Part shown: positions 1 through 7,269 of the stretch, piece by piece
Layout of the letters: every line of letters begins with the position of its first letter
Position numbering within the stretch: position 1 is the stretch's first letter
Assembly: GCA_031397815.1 (NCBI GenBank)
Contig: JANNMJ010000183.1
Span: 1 to 7,498 of the forward strand
Direction of reading: 5' to 3'
Length of the DNA: 7,498 nt
Source: JANNMJ01 sp031397815
GTDB lineage: Bacteria > Bacteroidota > Bacteroidia > Cytophagales > Hymenobacteraceae
The notes under the pieces: generated by a model
What the model saw: only the letters and a program-made list of their open reading frames with translations
Databases searched by the model: none
What the model was told of the DNA's origin: nothing
Program-made: the position numbers and the translations under genes

Positions 1-3
1 CCG

Positions 4-54
4 ACACGGGGCTGGAGCCCCGCGTCAAGACTGAGGCGCGTACCCCGCAGGGGT
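4..54. repeat. Two short GC-rich hairpins, left part of a palindrome cluster
   Basis: Two small inverted repeats lie in non-coding DNA. At 7-22 CGGGGCT and AGCCCCG face each other across two bases, and the pairing extends past one mismatch to 4-25. At 42-54 ACCCC and GGGGT flank a GCA loop and are followed by TTTTA, so on the plus strand this one could act as a weak terminator for a gene to the left of the window. Both share the GGGG/CCCC core with the longer palindrome at 65-103. I see no coding frame here. They may be members of an intergenic repeat family or terminator debris; the window alone cannot decide. Confidence 0.5.
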
Positions 55-64
55 TTTATCCCAG

Positions 65-103
65 AAGCCCGGGGTTGATTTCTGCGAAATCTACCCCGGG
101 CTT
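65..103. repeat. Long imperfect palindrome, REP-like
   Basis: A ten-base arm AAGCCCGGGG (65-74) is perfectly complementary to CCCCGGGCTT (94-103). The pairing continues with T75-A93, one mismatch (76/92), then GATTT (77-81) against AAATC (87-91), closing on the five-base loop CTGCG. No T-tract follows on either strand, so a terminator role is unlikely. The size, the GC-rich foot and the intergenic position resemble repetitive extragenic palindromes, which in many bacteria are moved by single-domain Y1 (RAYT) transposases. No such transposase lies in this window, so that origin is inference. Confidence 0.5.
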
Positions 104-117
104 ACACTCCCCCACCC

Positions 118-180
118 CCAAAAACGCCAGACGGGGCGCCCGCCGAAGCCATAGCTCCGCCGGACGCCCCGTCCTTTTTC
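118..180. terminator. Bidirectional intrinsic terminator
   Basis: A nine-base perfect stem GACGGGGCG (130-138) / CGCCCCGTC (165-173) is extended inward by CCG/CGG (140-142 with 161-163) and AGC/GCT (147-149 with 154-156), with mismatches between the blocks. On the plus strand it is followed by CTTTTT (174-179); on the minus strand the complement of the A-run at 120-124 gives a T-run. It can therefore stop transcription of the minus-strand protease gene, whose stop codon is about 35 bases before the hairpin, and also transcription entering from the left. Confidence 0.8.
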
Positions 181-208
181 ATCCGTCCTCTCCGGACGAA
201 TCAGCTTC

Positions 209-3200
209 CTACTCTACTACCAACCGTGCCGTGGCGGCACCCGCTTTCACCACGTACACCCCGGCTGGCAAGCCTGCCAGCGAAAGCTGGACTTCGCGAG
301 CCGCCGCATAGCCGCCGGCGACTGGCGTCAGCGCCTGCGTGCGCACCACCCGGCCCGTCGCGTCGAGGACGGTGACGGTGGTGACTGATGCAGCGCCGAT
401 TGGCAGCGCCACGGATACCGTGGTTTGTGCCGGGTTCGGCCAAACCGTCAGGGTCGTTGCGCCCGTGGCTTTCGAACCGGTTGCGCCGAATTCCAGCGCG
501 AACCGGCCGCGTAGCTCTTCGGCGCCAGTGGTTGTCACGGTCACCGTGGGCGTCGTGGTGGCGTCGTAGCGCGTGTTGGTCAGGCGGTCGAGGAGCGTGA
601 TGGTGGAGCTGGTTAGGCTTTGCGCGTCGCTCACGGCCAGCTCGTAGCGGCCTGCGGTTGGTAGGGCTACTAGTAACTCTACCGTTAGGCCCGCCGCCAG
701 AGCGGCTTCCGACTGACCGTTAATGGCTAACTCGGCGCCATTCGTGCCCAAGCTCACCACGGTCGGGACGCCGACGTTGCGACCGGGCTTCACAGCGTCG
801 AACTGTGCGTCGGTGCCCGGGGTGGCACCGGCTTCGAAGTAGATGGTCGTTGCATCGGTGGCGGTTTCGTTTGCCCCTGCGGCTCGCACGGTCAGGCTCA
901 CTTGCGGACGCTCATCGCGGGCGGCGCGGAAGTGGCTCGGGTTGGCGTAGCTCGTCACGCGGTAGTCGTTGGTGAAGTCGAAATCGACTGGACCGGCGCC
1001 GGTTACGCGGGCGAAGAAGCCTTGTCCCATCGCCACCAAGCCATCGGTCAGCGAGCCGAGGCCGTTGGCGCGGCTCAGGTAGAGGCCGTTGTTGCCACCG
1101 GTGCTTTGGAAGACGCTGATACCGGCGTCCATCCCGGCGGGTACAGTCACCAAATCCCAGTCAATTGGGGCGGGATAAGGGTTGCCGAGCAGGTGCCAGC
1201 CGGGTTTCTGCCCGCCTACGTTGCCCGCGCCGGTGTGGGTCAGGCCCGCCACCGTGATGGTGCCGTTGCCGAGGGTCCCGACGAAATCAGGCGTCAGCGG
1301 ACGCATATAAACCGAGTAACCCCGGCCGGAAGTAAGCGCCGAAGAAAGGGCGTCAGGCGAGAAATAGCCGCGTGAGAAGTCGGTCACCGCCGCACCGCCG
1401 CGTGTTTCGTCGAACCCGAAAATGTTGGGGTAAGGCGTAACGGTCGCGGGCGTGGCCGCTGAGTTGTACGCCGGGTTCACCACCGGGGTAAACGCATTCG
1501 TCAGGGCCAAATCACCTACTGTGGAGTTAATGACCGGCGCGCTCATATGGCGGTAGCCGAGGCCCGTCGCCGAGCCGGGCGTGAGGTAGCGCTGCACCGT
1601 GGCCGGGCCGCTCACCACGCCGCTGCCCGCGTTCACCACCAGCGCCGTGCCGGTCGCATTCGAGAGCAAGCTCAGCACGAAGCTGTTCGGAACCAGATTA
1701 CCCACTCCGGCCAGCGTAAGCTGACGGCGGATGCTAAGAGCGCGGCTCAGGGATACGCTCGTCGGGTTTTCCACCGAAAGCTGATCTACTGTCAGAGGCA
1801 GACCCAAGCCGGTCGCCTGCGCCGTGGTGCCGGTGTAGACGTACGTCGCGGCCGAAGCGAACGAGCGGGCGCCCGTTACTTGCACGGCACCGGTCGCGCC
1901 GGTGGTGGCCAAGCCTTGCGGGTGGCAAACGCGCATCGTTGCGCCCGTTTGCAGCACGAACGATCCGCTGCCGGTGAGCACTTGGCAGCCGTCATCGAAG
2001 ACGCCGCCCGTTTGCACCGTCAGTGCGCCGGTGTAGCTGACGCCCGCCGTGAGCGTGGCCACGCCCGTTGGAGTAACGGTGATGTTGCGGTAAGTACCGC
2101 TCGCTATTGGCGCGGTGGTGCTGACGACGAGGTCGGACCCAGGCGCGCAGCTCATCGACAACGCAAACGTGCCCTGAAGCGCCTGATAGCCACTCACGAA
2201 CACGTAATACGGAGTTCCGGCCGTGGACGCAAACGTCACCGACGAGCCGCCCGATTTATTGCCGCAGCCGTCGTCGTCGCTGCCCACGCACACGTAGGCG
2301 CCGCACGAGCCGGTGTAGACATACAGCAGCCCGTCGAAGCTGCTGATGCACGTGGCTACGGTGATGCTGGAGCCGGTGCCGGTCAGGCGGTAGAACACGC
2401 CGCCTGCCGCCGCGCTGGGCGTATTACCGCCACAGGCATCGGTCGGGTCGCCGATATCCGTTGAGCCTTCCGTGGTGCCGGATACCACGCTGCCGCACGT
2501 CAGCATCGGCACGCTGCCGCTGCAAACGTCGTTGAACGGCGGCACGATGAAGTACGTGCTGCTCAGCCCCGTGCTGACGGTGGTAGTCACGCCGACAGGG
2601 CCGGACGTTGCCCCTGCCGGGACCGTCGCGTTGATGGTCGTGGCATTCACCAAGGTGAACGTGGCGGCGGTGCCGTTGAAGCTCACGGCCGTGGTGCCAG
2701 TGAAATTGAGACCCGTAATCACCACCGCCGTACCGGCCGGACCGGCTGCCGGGCTGAAGCTCGTGATGCTTGGTCCGCCAGCCACCACCACGCCGAACGG
2801 CGCGGGCGAGGTGGCGGTCCCGAGTGGATTCGTGACGACGATGTCGCCGGTCACGGCGCCGCTCGGCACAGTGGCCCACAGCTCCATATCCGACGCCACG
2901 GTGAACGTGGAAGCAGGTACGCCGCCGAACGTGACGCCCGATGTGCCCGTGAAGCCAATACCACGAATGGTCACGACGGTACCGACCGGACCGCTGGTCG
3001 GCGAGAAGCTATTGAAGGAAAGCGTCGGATTAACCGTGAAGCTGGTGGCGCTGGTGGCCGTGCCGTTCGGCGTGCGTACGGTAATTGGGCCGGTGTTGGA
3101 CCCGACGGCGACAGTTGCGGTGATTTTCGTCGCGGAATTGACGACCATCGAGGCCGCGTAAGTGCCATTGAATTTTACGCTCGTCGCGCCGGTGAAGCTC

Positions 3201-5461
3201 GTGCCGGTGATGACGACTGTCGTCCCCCCTACCCCGCTCGTGGGGGTGAAGGCGGTGATGTGCGGCAGGACGGTGAACGTGGTCGGGGCAGTGGCGATGC
3301 CGCTCGGCGTGGTGACCGTGAGCGGGCCGGTGGTGGCGCTCGTCGGAACCGTGGCGCTGATGGTGGTGGCGTTGACGACGGTAAACGTCGCGGTAGCGCC
3401 GTTGAATTTCACGGCCGTGGCACCAGTGAAGTTGGTGCCCGTGAGAGTCACGGTGCCGCCCTGAATCTGCCCGACCGACGGGCTGAAGCTGGTAATCGTG
3501 GGGACTGCCCCTGCCGCGTTAACCGTAAAGTTGGCCGCCGAAATGGCGGTGCCGGTTGGCGACGTGAGGCTGATTTTCCCCGTGGTAGCGCCGACGGGTA
3601 CCGTAGCGGTGATTTGGGTCGAAGAGGCATAGTGGCCGATGGTGGCGACCGTCCCGTTAAAGCTCACCGTGTAGGCGAGGCCGAAGTTGGTGCCGTTAAT
3701 CGTGACGACCGTGCCGGGCGTGCCGCTGGTTGGCGTGAAGCTCGTGATGGTCGGCGCGTCTTCATCGACGCCGACGGCCCGCCATGCATTCGCGACGCTG
3801 GTGATTTCCGGCGAACCGAGGCCGTAGAGGTCCATTGCGGCCTGCATCGTCGCGCGGCGCGCGCCGACGTACGTCTCGTTCGGCGTCATATAAAGACGCT
3901 CGGCGCGGTAGGTGATGCGGGCGGCTTTCTCCATCGTGATGCCGCTGACGCCGTAAGGAATCCCGAAATCGTTGTTGCCCGACCCGCCGACGCTCAGCAG
4001 GTAGAACCAGAAGTTGAGCACCCCAGAATTGGTGTGCACGCCGCCGTGGTCGTCGGGGCCGGTGGCCCAGTTGTCGCCGAAATATGTATCGGGCTGGCCT
4101 TGCGAGTTAGGGTCGCTCATCGAGCGCAGCGCCGGGCCGCTCAGCATAATATCTTCGCCGATGAGCCAGTTCTGCATCGTCGGGTCGAAGTGATGCTCGA
4201 TGCACGCACCCCAGATATCGGAAAGGCCTTCGTTGAGCGCGCCCGACTCATCCTGATACACCAGCCGGGCGGTGGTTTCGCAGACCGCGTGCCCCACTTC
4301 GTGCCCGCAGATATCGAGCGACGTCATCGGCTTGTAGAGGTTGAGGCCGTCGCCGTAAATCATGGCGCTGCCGTTCCAGAAGGCGTTATCGAAACCAACG
4401 TCGAAGTGGACGTAGCTCAACAGCACCGAGCCACGGTCGTCGTAAGAGTCACGGCCGTGGACGTTGGTCCAGTAATCCTGCGTGATTTGCGCGCCGAGGT
4501 GCGCGTCGAGGGCGGCGTTGTCGAAAGCGGCGTTATCGTATTCGGCGGCCGTCCAGTTATTGTCGTTATCGACGAAATCGTCGGCCGTCGCGAAGGCCGT
4601 CCTCGTGTGCATGTTGAGCGTGGTAACGCCCTTGCCGTGAACCGTTTCGCGCAGCCGAAAACCACTCCCGAAATTGTCGGTGGCGGCGGTGCGGGAGCCG
4701 ACGTAGCGCGTCGCGAAGGTGCCGGTAGCGCCCGCGTGCTTGATGATGGGGTCGCGGGAAATCATCTGCCCCGAATGAGCGTCGATGTACACCCAATCGC
4801 GGCTCATCGGCTCCTGCGCGTAGATGTTGAATTTCCACGCCAGCACCACCGGCCGCGTGGCCTCGGGCTGCCGGAAATCGCCGACCCACACCAGCTCGCC
4901 TTGGGGCGCATAGGTGGCGGCGGGGTCGTGGAGCTGGGTGCGGAGGGCGGCTTCTTCGGCGGCGTTCTGCCACTTGTAGGAGCGTGCGCCGATGGCGGCA
5001 ATGGCCCGCTGCCGCGCCGTGGCTTCGGTCAGGGTCGGGCTAGCCATGGCGCCCGACGAGGGCCGCTCGTAGCTGCCGGTGAGCAGCTCAATCTGACCGG
5101 CACGCTCGTGCAAGCTGATCGTGGCGTGCTCGACTTTCACGCCCCGGTAATACGGCTGCAACCGCTCGTGGACGTAGCCAAGCTCGTCGGTTTCGGTGCG
5201 TAGGGGCCGCAAATCGTCGGCTGACGTCAGGGCGAGCTTATCGCGCAGGACGGTGGCGCGCTCGGCCACAGACGGGGCGGTGCCCGCGGGTCCGTGGCGT
5301 AAATCAATCAGCAGCGGCGTGTGGCGCCCGCTCGGGGCGGCCGGCCTGCGGGTGGGTTGAGCGGCGGCGGGCACGGCGGCCAACAGCAAAGCGCCTGATA
5401 ACAGAAGGGCCGTCCGGGTGCCGAGGGCACGCAGATAGGCAAAGTTGTACCGGTCGTACAT
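209..5461 (-). CDS. Secreted M4 (thermolysin-family) metallopeptidase with IPT/TIG repeats and T9SS sorting domain
   Basis: A 1750-residue extracellular zinc endopeptidase. Residues 1-34 form a signal peptide (hydrophobic LLLSGALLLAAV, probable cleavage AAA/Q). An FTP-like segment (about 50-132) and a PepSY-like segment (about 145-238) form the inhibitory propeptide. The catalytic domain (about 243-564) has HEVGH (387-391), third zinc ligand Glu411 in NEGLSD, Asp415, Tyr402 and catalytic His476 in GGVHTNSG; the spacings equal those of thermolysin H142/H146/E166/D170/Y157/H231, so it should be active. Five IPT/TIG repeats (570-973), a Cys-containing PPC-like domain (975-1105) and a long beta-rich region follow. 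Residues 1668-1750 (WPNPA near the start, GLPAGVYVVK near the end) are a T9SS type A sorting domain, implying export by type IX secretion and surface anchoring or release. Start: ATG at 5461 is preferred over an in-frame TTG two codons upstream (5467); neither has a Shine-Dalgarno. Very long for M4. Confidence 0.93.
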   Translation of the reverse strand: MYDRYNFAYLRALGTRTALLLSGALLLAAVPAAAQPTRRPAAPSGRHTPLLIDLRHGPAGTAPSVAERATVLRDKLALTSADDLRPLRTETDELGYVHERLQPYYRGVKVEHATISLHERAGQIELLTGSYERPSSGAMASPTLTEATARQRAIAAIGARSYKWQNAAEEAALRTQLHDPAATYAPQGELVWVGDFRQPEATRPVVLAWKFNIYAQEPMSRDWVYIDAHSGQMISRDPIIKHAGATGTFATRYVGSRTAATDNFGSGFRLRETVHGKGVTTLNMHTRTAFATADDFVDNDNNWTAAEYDNAAFDNAALDAHLGAQITQDYWTNVHGRDSYDDRGSVLLSYVHFDVGFDNAFWNGSAMIYGDGLNLYKPMTSLDICGHEVGHAVCETTARLVYQDESGALNEGLSDIWGACIEHHFDPTMQNWLIGEDIMLSGPALRSMSDPNSQGQPDTYFGDNWATGPDDHGGVHTNSGVLNFWFYLLSVGGSGNNDFGIPYGVSGITMEKAARITYRAERLYMTPNETYVGARRATMQAAMDLYGLGSPEITSVANAWRAVGVDEDAPTITSFTPTSGTPGTVVTINGTNFGLAYTVSFNGTVATIGHYASSTQITATVPVGATTGKISLTSPTGTAISAANFTVNAAGAVPTITSFSPSVGQIQGGTVTLTGTNFTGATAVKFNGATATFTVVNATTISATVPTSATTGPLTVTTPSGIATAPTTFTVLPHITAFTPTSGVGGTTVVITGTSFTGATSVKFNGTYAASMVVNSATKITATVAVGSNTGPITVRTPNGTATSATSFTVNPTLSFNSFSPTSGPVGTVVTIRGIGFTGTSGVTFGGVPASTFTVASDMELWATVPSGAVTGDIVVTNPLGTATSPAPFGVVVAGGPSITSFSPAAGPAGTAVVITGLNFTGTTAVSFNGTAATFTLVNATTINATVPAGATSGPVGVTTTVSTGLSSTYFIVPPFNDVCSGSVPMLTCGSVVSGTTEGSTDIGDPTDACGGNTPSAAAGGVFYRLTGTGSSITVATCISSFDGLLYVYTGSCGAYVCVGSDDDGCGNKSGGSSVTFASTAGTPYYVFVSGYQALQGTFALSMSCAPGSDLVVSTTAPIASGTYRNITVTPTGVATLTAGVSYTGALTVQTGGVFDDGCQVLTGSGSFVLQTGATMRVCHPQGLATTGATGAVQVTGARSFASAATYVYTGTTAQATGLGLPLTVDQLSVENPTSVSLSRALSIRRQLTLAGVGNLVPNSFVLSLLSNATGTALVVNAGSGVVSGPATVQRYLTPGSATGLGYRHMSAPVINSTVGDLALTNAFTPVVNPAYNSAATPATVTPYPNIFGFDETRGGAAVTDFSRGYFSPDALSSALTSGRGYSVYMRPLTPDFVGTLGNGTITVAGLTHTGAGNVGGQKPGWHLLGNPYPAPIDWDLVTVPAGMDAGISVFQSTGGNNGLYLSRANGLGSLTDGLVAMGQGFFARVTGAGPVDFDFTNDYRVTSYANPSHFRAARDERPQVSLTVRAAGANETATDATTIYFEAGATPGTDAQFDAVKPGRNVGVPTVVSLGTNGAELAINGQSEAALAAGLTVELLVALPTAGRYELAVSDAQSLTSSTITLLDRLTNTRYDATTTPTVTVTTTGAEELRGRFALEFGATGSKATGATTLTVWPNPAQTTVSVALPIGAASVTTVTVLDATGRVVRTQALTPVAGGYAAAREVQLSLAGLPAGVYVVKAGAATARLVVE
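2543..3754 (-). repeat. Five tandem IPT/TIG immunoglobulin-like repeats inside the protease gene
   Basis: Five units of about 78 residues follow one another: 3524-3754, 3269-3502, 3032-3265, 2789-3028 and 2543-2776. Each opens with a phrase like ITSFSPTSG, then GTxVxITGxxFTG, a VxFNG turn, ATVP near the middle, GPxxVTTP and a closing FTV. Units 2, 3 and 5 are the most alike (FTGATAVKFNG, FTGATSVKFNG, FTGTTAVSFNG), and their DNA is also visibly similar, suggesting duplication within the gene. IPT/TIG folds usually act as spacers or carbohydrate- or protein-binding modules on surface proteins. Here they probably hold the catalytic domain away from the C-terminal anchor, or bind substrate. Confidence 0.85.
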
Positions 5462-5510
5462 CTTCAAAAAGCCAGTAAAAAGGGAGACGTTATTATGCAG
5501 AATTGCGACA

Positions 5511-5543
5511 CAATATTAGAGCACATAGTGATGAAGTATCAAA
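5511..5543 (-). promoter_or_regulatory. Bacteroidota-type promoter for the metallopeptidase gene
   Basis: Read on the minus strand, TTTG (5543-5540) is followed after 21 bases by TAATATTG (5518-5511). The Bacteroidota housekeeping consensus is TTTG at -33 and TAnnTTTG at -7 with about 19-21 bases between, so the upstream box is exact and the downstream box has one mismatch. Transcription would begin near 5505, leaving a leader of roughly 45 bases before the ATG at 5461. The match is by eye and the consensus is short, so a chance match is possible. Confidence 0.5.
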
Positions 5544-5574
5544 TCGGCTTCTCCCGACCGAAGGCGTTTTTCGG

Positions 5575-5589
5575 TTTTCAGGCTGAAAA
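5575..5589. promoter_or_regulatory. Operator-like palindrome between the divergent genes
   Basis: TTTTCAGGCTGAAAA is a perfect dyad with seven-base arms around one central G. It lies upstream of the predicted -33 box of the protease gene and about 90 bases before the gdhA start. A second short inverted repeat, ACCGAA/TTCGGT (5557-5562 and 5570-5575), abuts it, and GGCTTT (5591-5596) can pair with AAAGCC (5608-5613). Symmetry and position fit a binding site for a dimeric regulator, or hairpins in a long gdhA leader. No regulator gene is in the window and the factor is unknown. Confidence 0.3.
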
Positions 5590-5680
5590 AGGCTTTTTTT
5601 TCTACTGAAAGCCGTCGGCGGAGCGATTTAGCGTTACTTTTCACCAGTTTTTCACCTTACCCACTCAAAATTTTCGCGTT

Positions 5681-7111
5681 ATGGCTGAAAACGCCACTTC
5701 CGTCACAGGGAAGGATTTCCTTGATTCGGTTTCGCGCTACTTCGATAAGGCGGCGGCTCACACCGACCTCGACAAGGGCGTATTAGAGCAAATCAAGGTT
5801 TGCAACTCTGTCTATAAGGTGTCGTTTCCGGTGGAAATCGACGGCCATGTAGAAGTGTATGAGGGCATTCGGGTGCAGCACTCGCACCATAAGATGCCGA
5901 CGAAGGGCGGCATCCGGTACTCCGTTTTCGTGGATGAGGACGAAGTAAAAGCCCTCGCTACGCTCATGACTTTCAAGTGCGCCATCGTGGATGTGCCGTT
6001 TGGCGGGGCGAAGGGCGGGGTTAAGATCAACCCACGTACGTCGTCGCCGCAGCTACTGGAGAAAGTGACGCGGCGGTTCGCTGTCGAATTAATCAAGAAA
6101 AATCTGATCGGGCCGGGTGTCGATGTTCCGGCGCCTGATTACGGCACCGGCTCCCGCGAAATGGCGTGGATTGCCGACACCTACGCCACCTTCCGCTACG
6201 GCGAAGACAACGCGCTCGGCTGCGTGACCGGCAAACCCGTGGGGCAAGGCGGCGTGCGCGGCCGGACGGAAGCGACCGGCCTCGGTATCTTCTTCGGCAT
6301 GCGCGAATTCTTCAAGGATACCGAGCTGCTCGCGAAGGCGGGCCTGACGGAAGGCATCAGAGGCAAGCGCATCGTGGTGCAGGGCTTGGGCAACGTGGGC
6401 TTCTACGCGGCCAAGTTTTGTCAAGAGGCCGGCGCTCTCATCACCGGCATTGCCGAGCGTGAAGGCGGCATCATCAAGGAAGACGGCATCGACATTCAGG
6501 AGGTGTTTGATTACCGCAAGCGGACGGGTTCGGTGAAGGATTTCCCGGGCTCGCGGTTCGTGGAGAACAGCCTCGATTTGCTGGAGCACGACTGCGATGT
6601 GCTGCTCCCGGCCGCCCTCGAAAACCAGATTACCCCTGAGAATGCGCCCCGCATCAAGGCTAAGCTGATTGCCGAAGGCGCCAACGGCCCCGTGACGCAG
6701 GACGGCGAGGAAGTGCTGCTGAAAATGGGCGTCTACATCCTGCCCGACCTCTACCTCAACGCCGGCGGCGTGACGGTTTCGTACTTCGAATGGCTCAAGA
6801 ACATCTCGAACATGCGGTTCGGACGCCTCTCGAAGCGCGCCGAGGAAGCAAGCCATCGGCAGATGATTGAGGCGCTGGAAGAAACCACCGGCAAGCACCT
6901 CAGCGACGCGCGGCGGCAACTCCTCGAACACGGCGCCGATGAGATCGACCTCGTGCATTCGGGCCTCGAAGACGCGATGATCAACGCCTACCAAACGATG
7001 CGCGACGCGATGCGCGAGAAACCCGCCATCACCGACCTCCGCACGGCGGCGTTCTATGTGGCGATTAAGAAGATCGGCGAGAGCTACGGCACCCTCGGCA
7101 TCTTTCCGTAA
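5681..7111 (+). CDS. gdhA: Glutamate dehydrogenase, animal-type hexameric family
   Basis: A 476-residue cytoplasmic enzyme interconverting glutamate and 2-oxoglutarate plus ammonia with NAD(P). The family signature VPFGGAKGGVKINP (105-118) holds catalytic Lys111. Lys75 and Lys99 are the substrate lysines: the spacings 24 and 12 equal those of K89, K113 and K125 of the Clostridium symbiosum enzyme. Asp153 (PAPDYGTG) is the catalytic aspartate. The Rossmann loop is GLGNVG (235-240); Glu259 follows the next strand, but NAD versus NADP preference cannot be settled. LYLNAGGVTVSYFEWLKN (358-375) is nearly that of animal GDH. Residues about 380-440, ending in DLVHSGL, are an extra segment absent from short bacterial and archaeal forms and resemble the animal antenna and pivot helix. 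ATG at 5681 has no Shine-Dalgarno; a weak -7-like TACTTTTC lies at 5635-5642 without a good -33 box. It is transcribed alone, divergent from the protease. Confidence 0.95.
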   Translation: MAENATSVTGKDFLDSVSRYFDKAAAHTDLDKGVLEQIKVCNSVYKVSFPVEIDGHVEVYEGIRVQHSHHKMPTKGGIRYSVFVDEDEVKALATLMTFKCAIVDVPFGGAKGGVKINPRTSSPQLLEKVTRRFAVELIKKNLIGPGVDVPAPDYGTGSREMAWIADTYATFRYGEDNALGCVTGKPVGQGGVRGRTEATGLGIFFGMREFFKDTELLAKAGLTEGIRGKRIVVQGLGNVGFYAAKFCQEAGALITGIAEREGGIIKEDGIDIQEVFDYRKRTGSVKDFPGSRFVENSLDLLEHDCDVLLPAALENQITPENAPRIKAKLIAEGANGPVTQDGEEVLLKMGVYILPDLYLNAGGVTVSYFEWLKNISNMRFGRLSKRAEEASHRQMIEALEETTGKHLSDARRQLLEHGADEIDLVHSGLEDAMINAYQTMRDAMREKPAITDLRTAAFYVAIKKIGESYGTLGIFP

Positions 7112-7154
7112 GCGACGCGGCCGGGCGCTTCTCGCTGGCTATTCGCTCACCATT

Positions 7155-7198
7155 CAACTGCCCGCTCGGCCCTTGTGCCGGGCGGGCAGTTGGCTTTT
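7155..7198 (+). terminator. Intrinsic terminator of gdhA
   Basis: An eleven-base perfect stem CAACTGCCCGC (7155-7165) / GCGGGCAGTTG (7182-7192) continues through a T-G wobble and four more pairs (CGGC 7167-7170 with GCCG 7177-7180) to a six-base loop. GCTTTT follows at 7193-7198. It starts 43 bases after the gdhA stop codon. The bases between stop and stem show nothing else. Confidence 0.85.
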
Positions 7199-7269
7199 GG
7201 GGGAGTTTCGTCCTTCTTCCGAAGCTCGTTTCCGAAGATATTTTCAGCGCGAAATCTCCTTCGACGAAC

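Noticed and set aside
1547..2464. A 305-codon plus-strand open frame antisense to the C-terminal half of the protease
   Set aside because: Arg/Ala-rich low-complexity translation with no family resemblance, wholly inside a clear gene on the other strand.
3260..5203. A 647-codon open frame on the plus strand, antisense to the protease
   Set aside because: It lies wholly opposite the catalytic and TIG coding region. GC-rich coding DNA often leaves a long stop-free antisense frame. The product is Arg/Ala/Gly/Val-rich with no recognisable domain, and there is no promoter or terminator for it.
5635..5642. TACTTTTC as the -7 box of a gdhA promoter
   Set aside because: It matches TAnnTTTG except for the last base, but no TTTG lies at the right distance upstream, so it is noted only in the gdhA entry.
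6089..6994. A 301-codon minus-strand open frame opposite gdhA
   Set aside because: gdhA is unmistakable on the plus strand, and the antisense product shows no domain; it is a by-product of codon bias.
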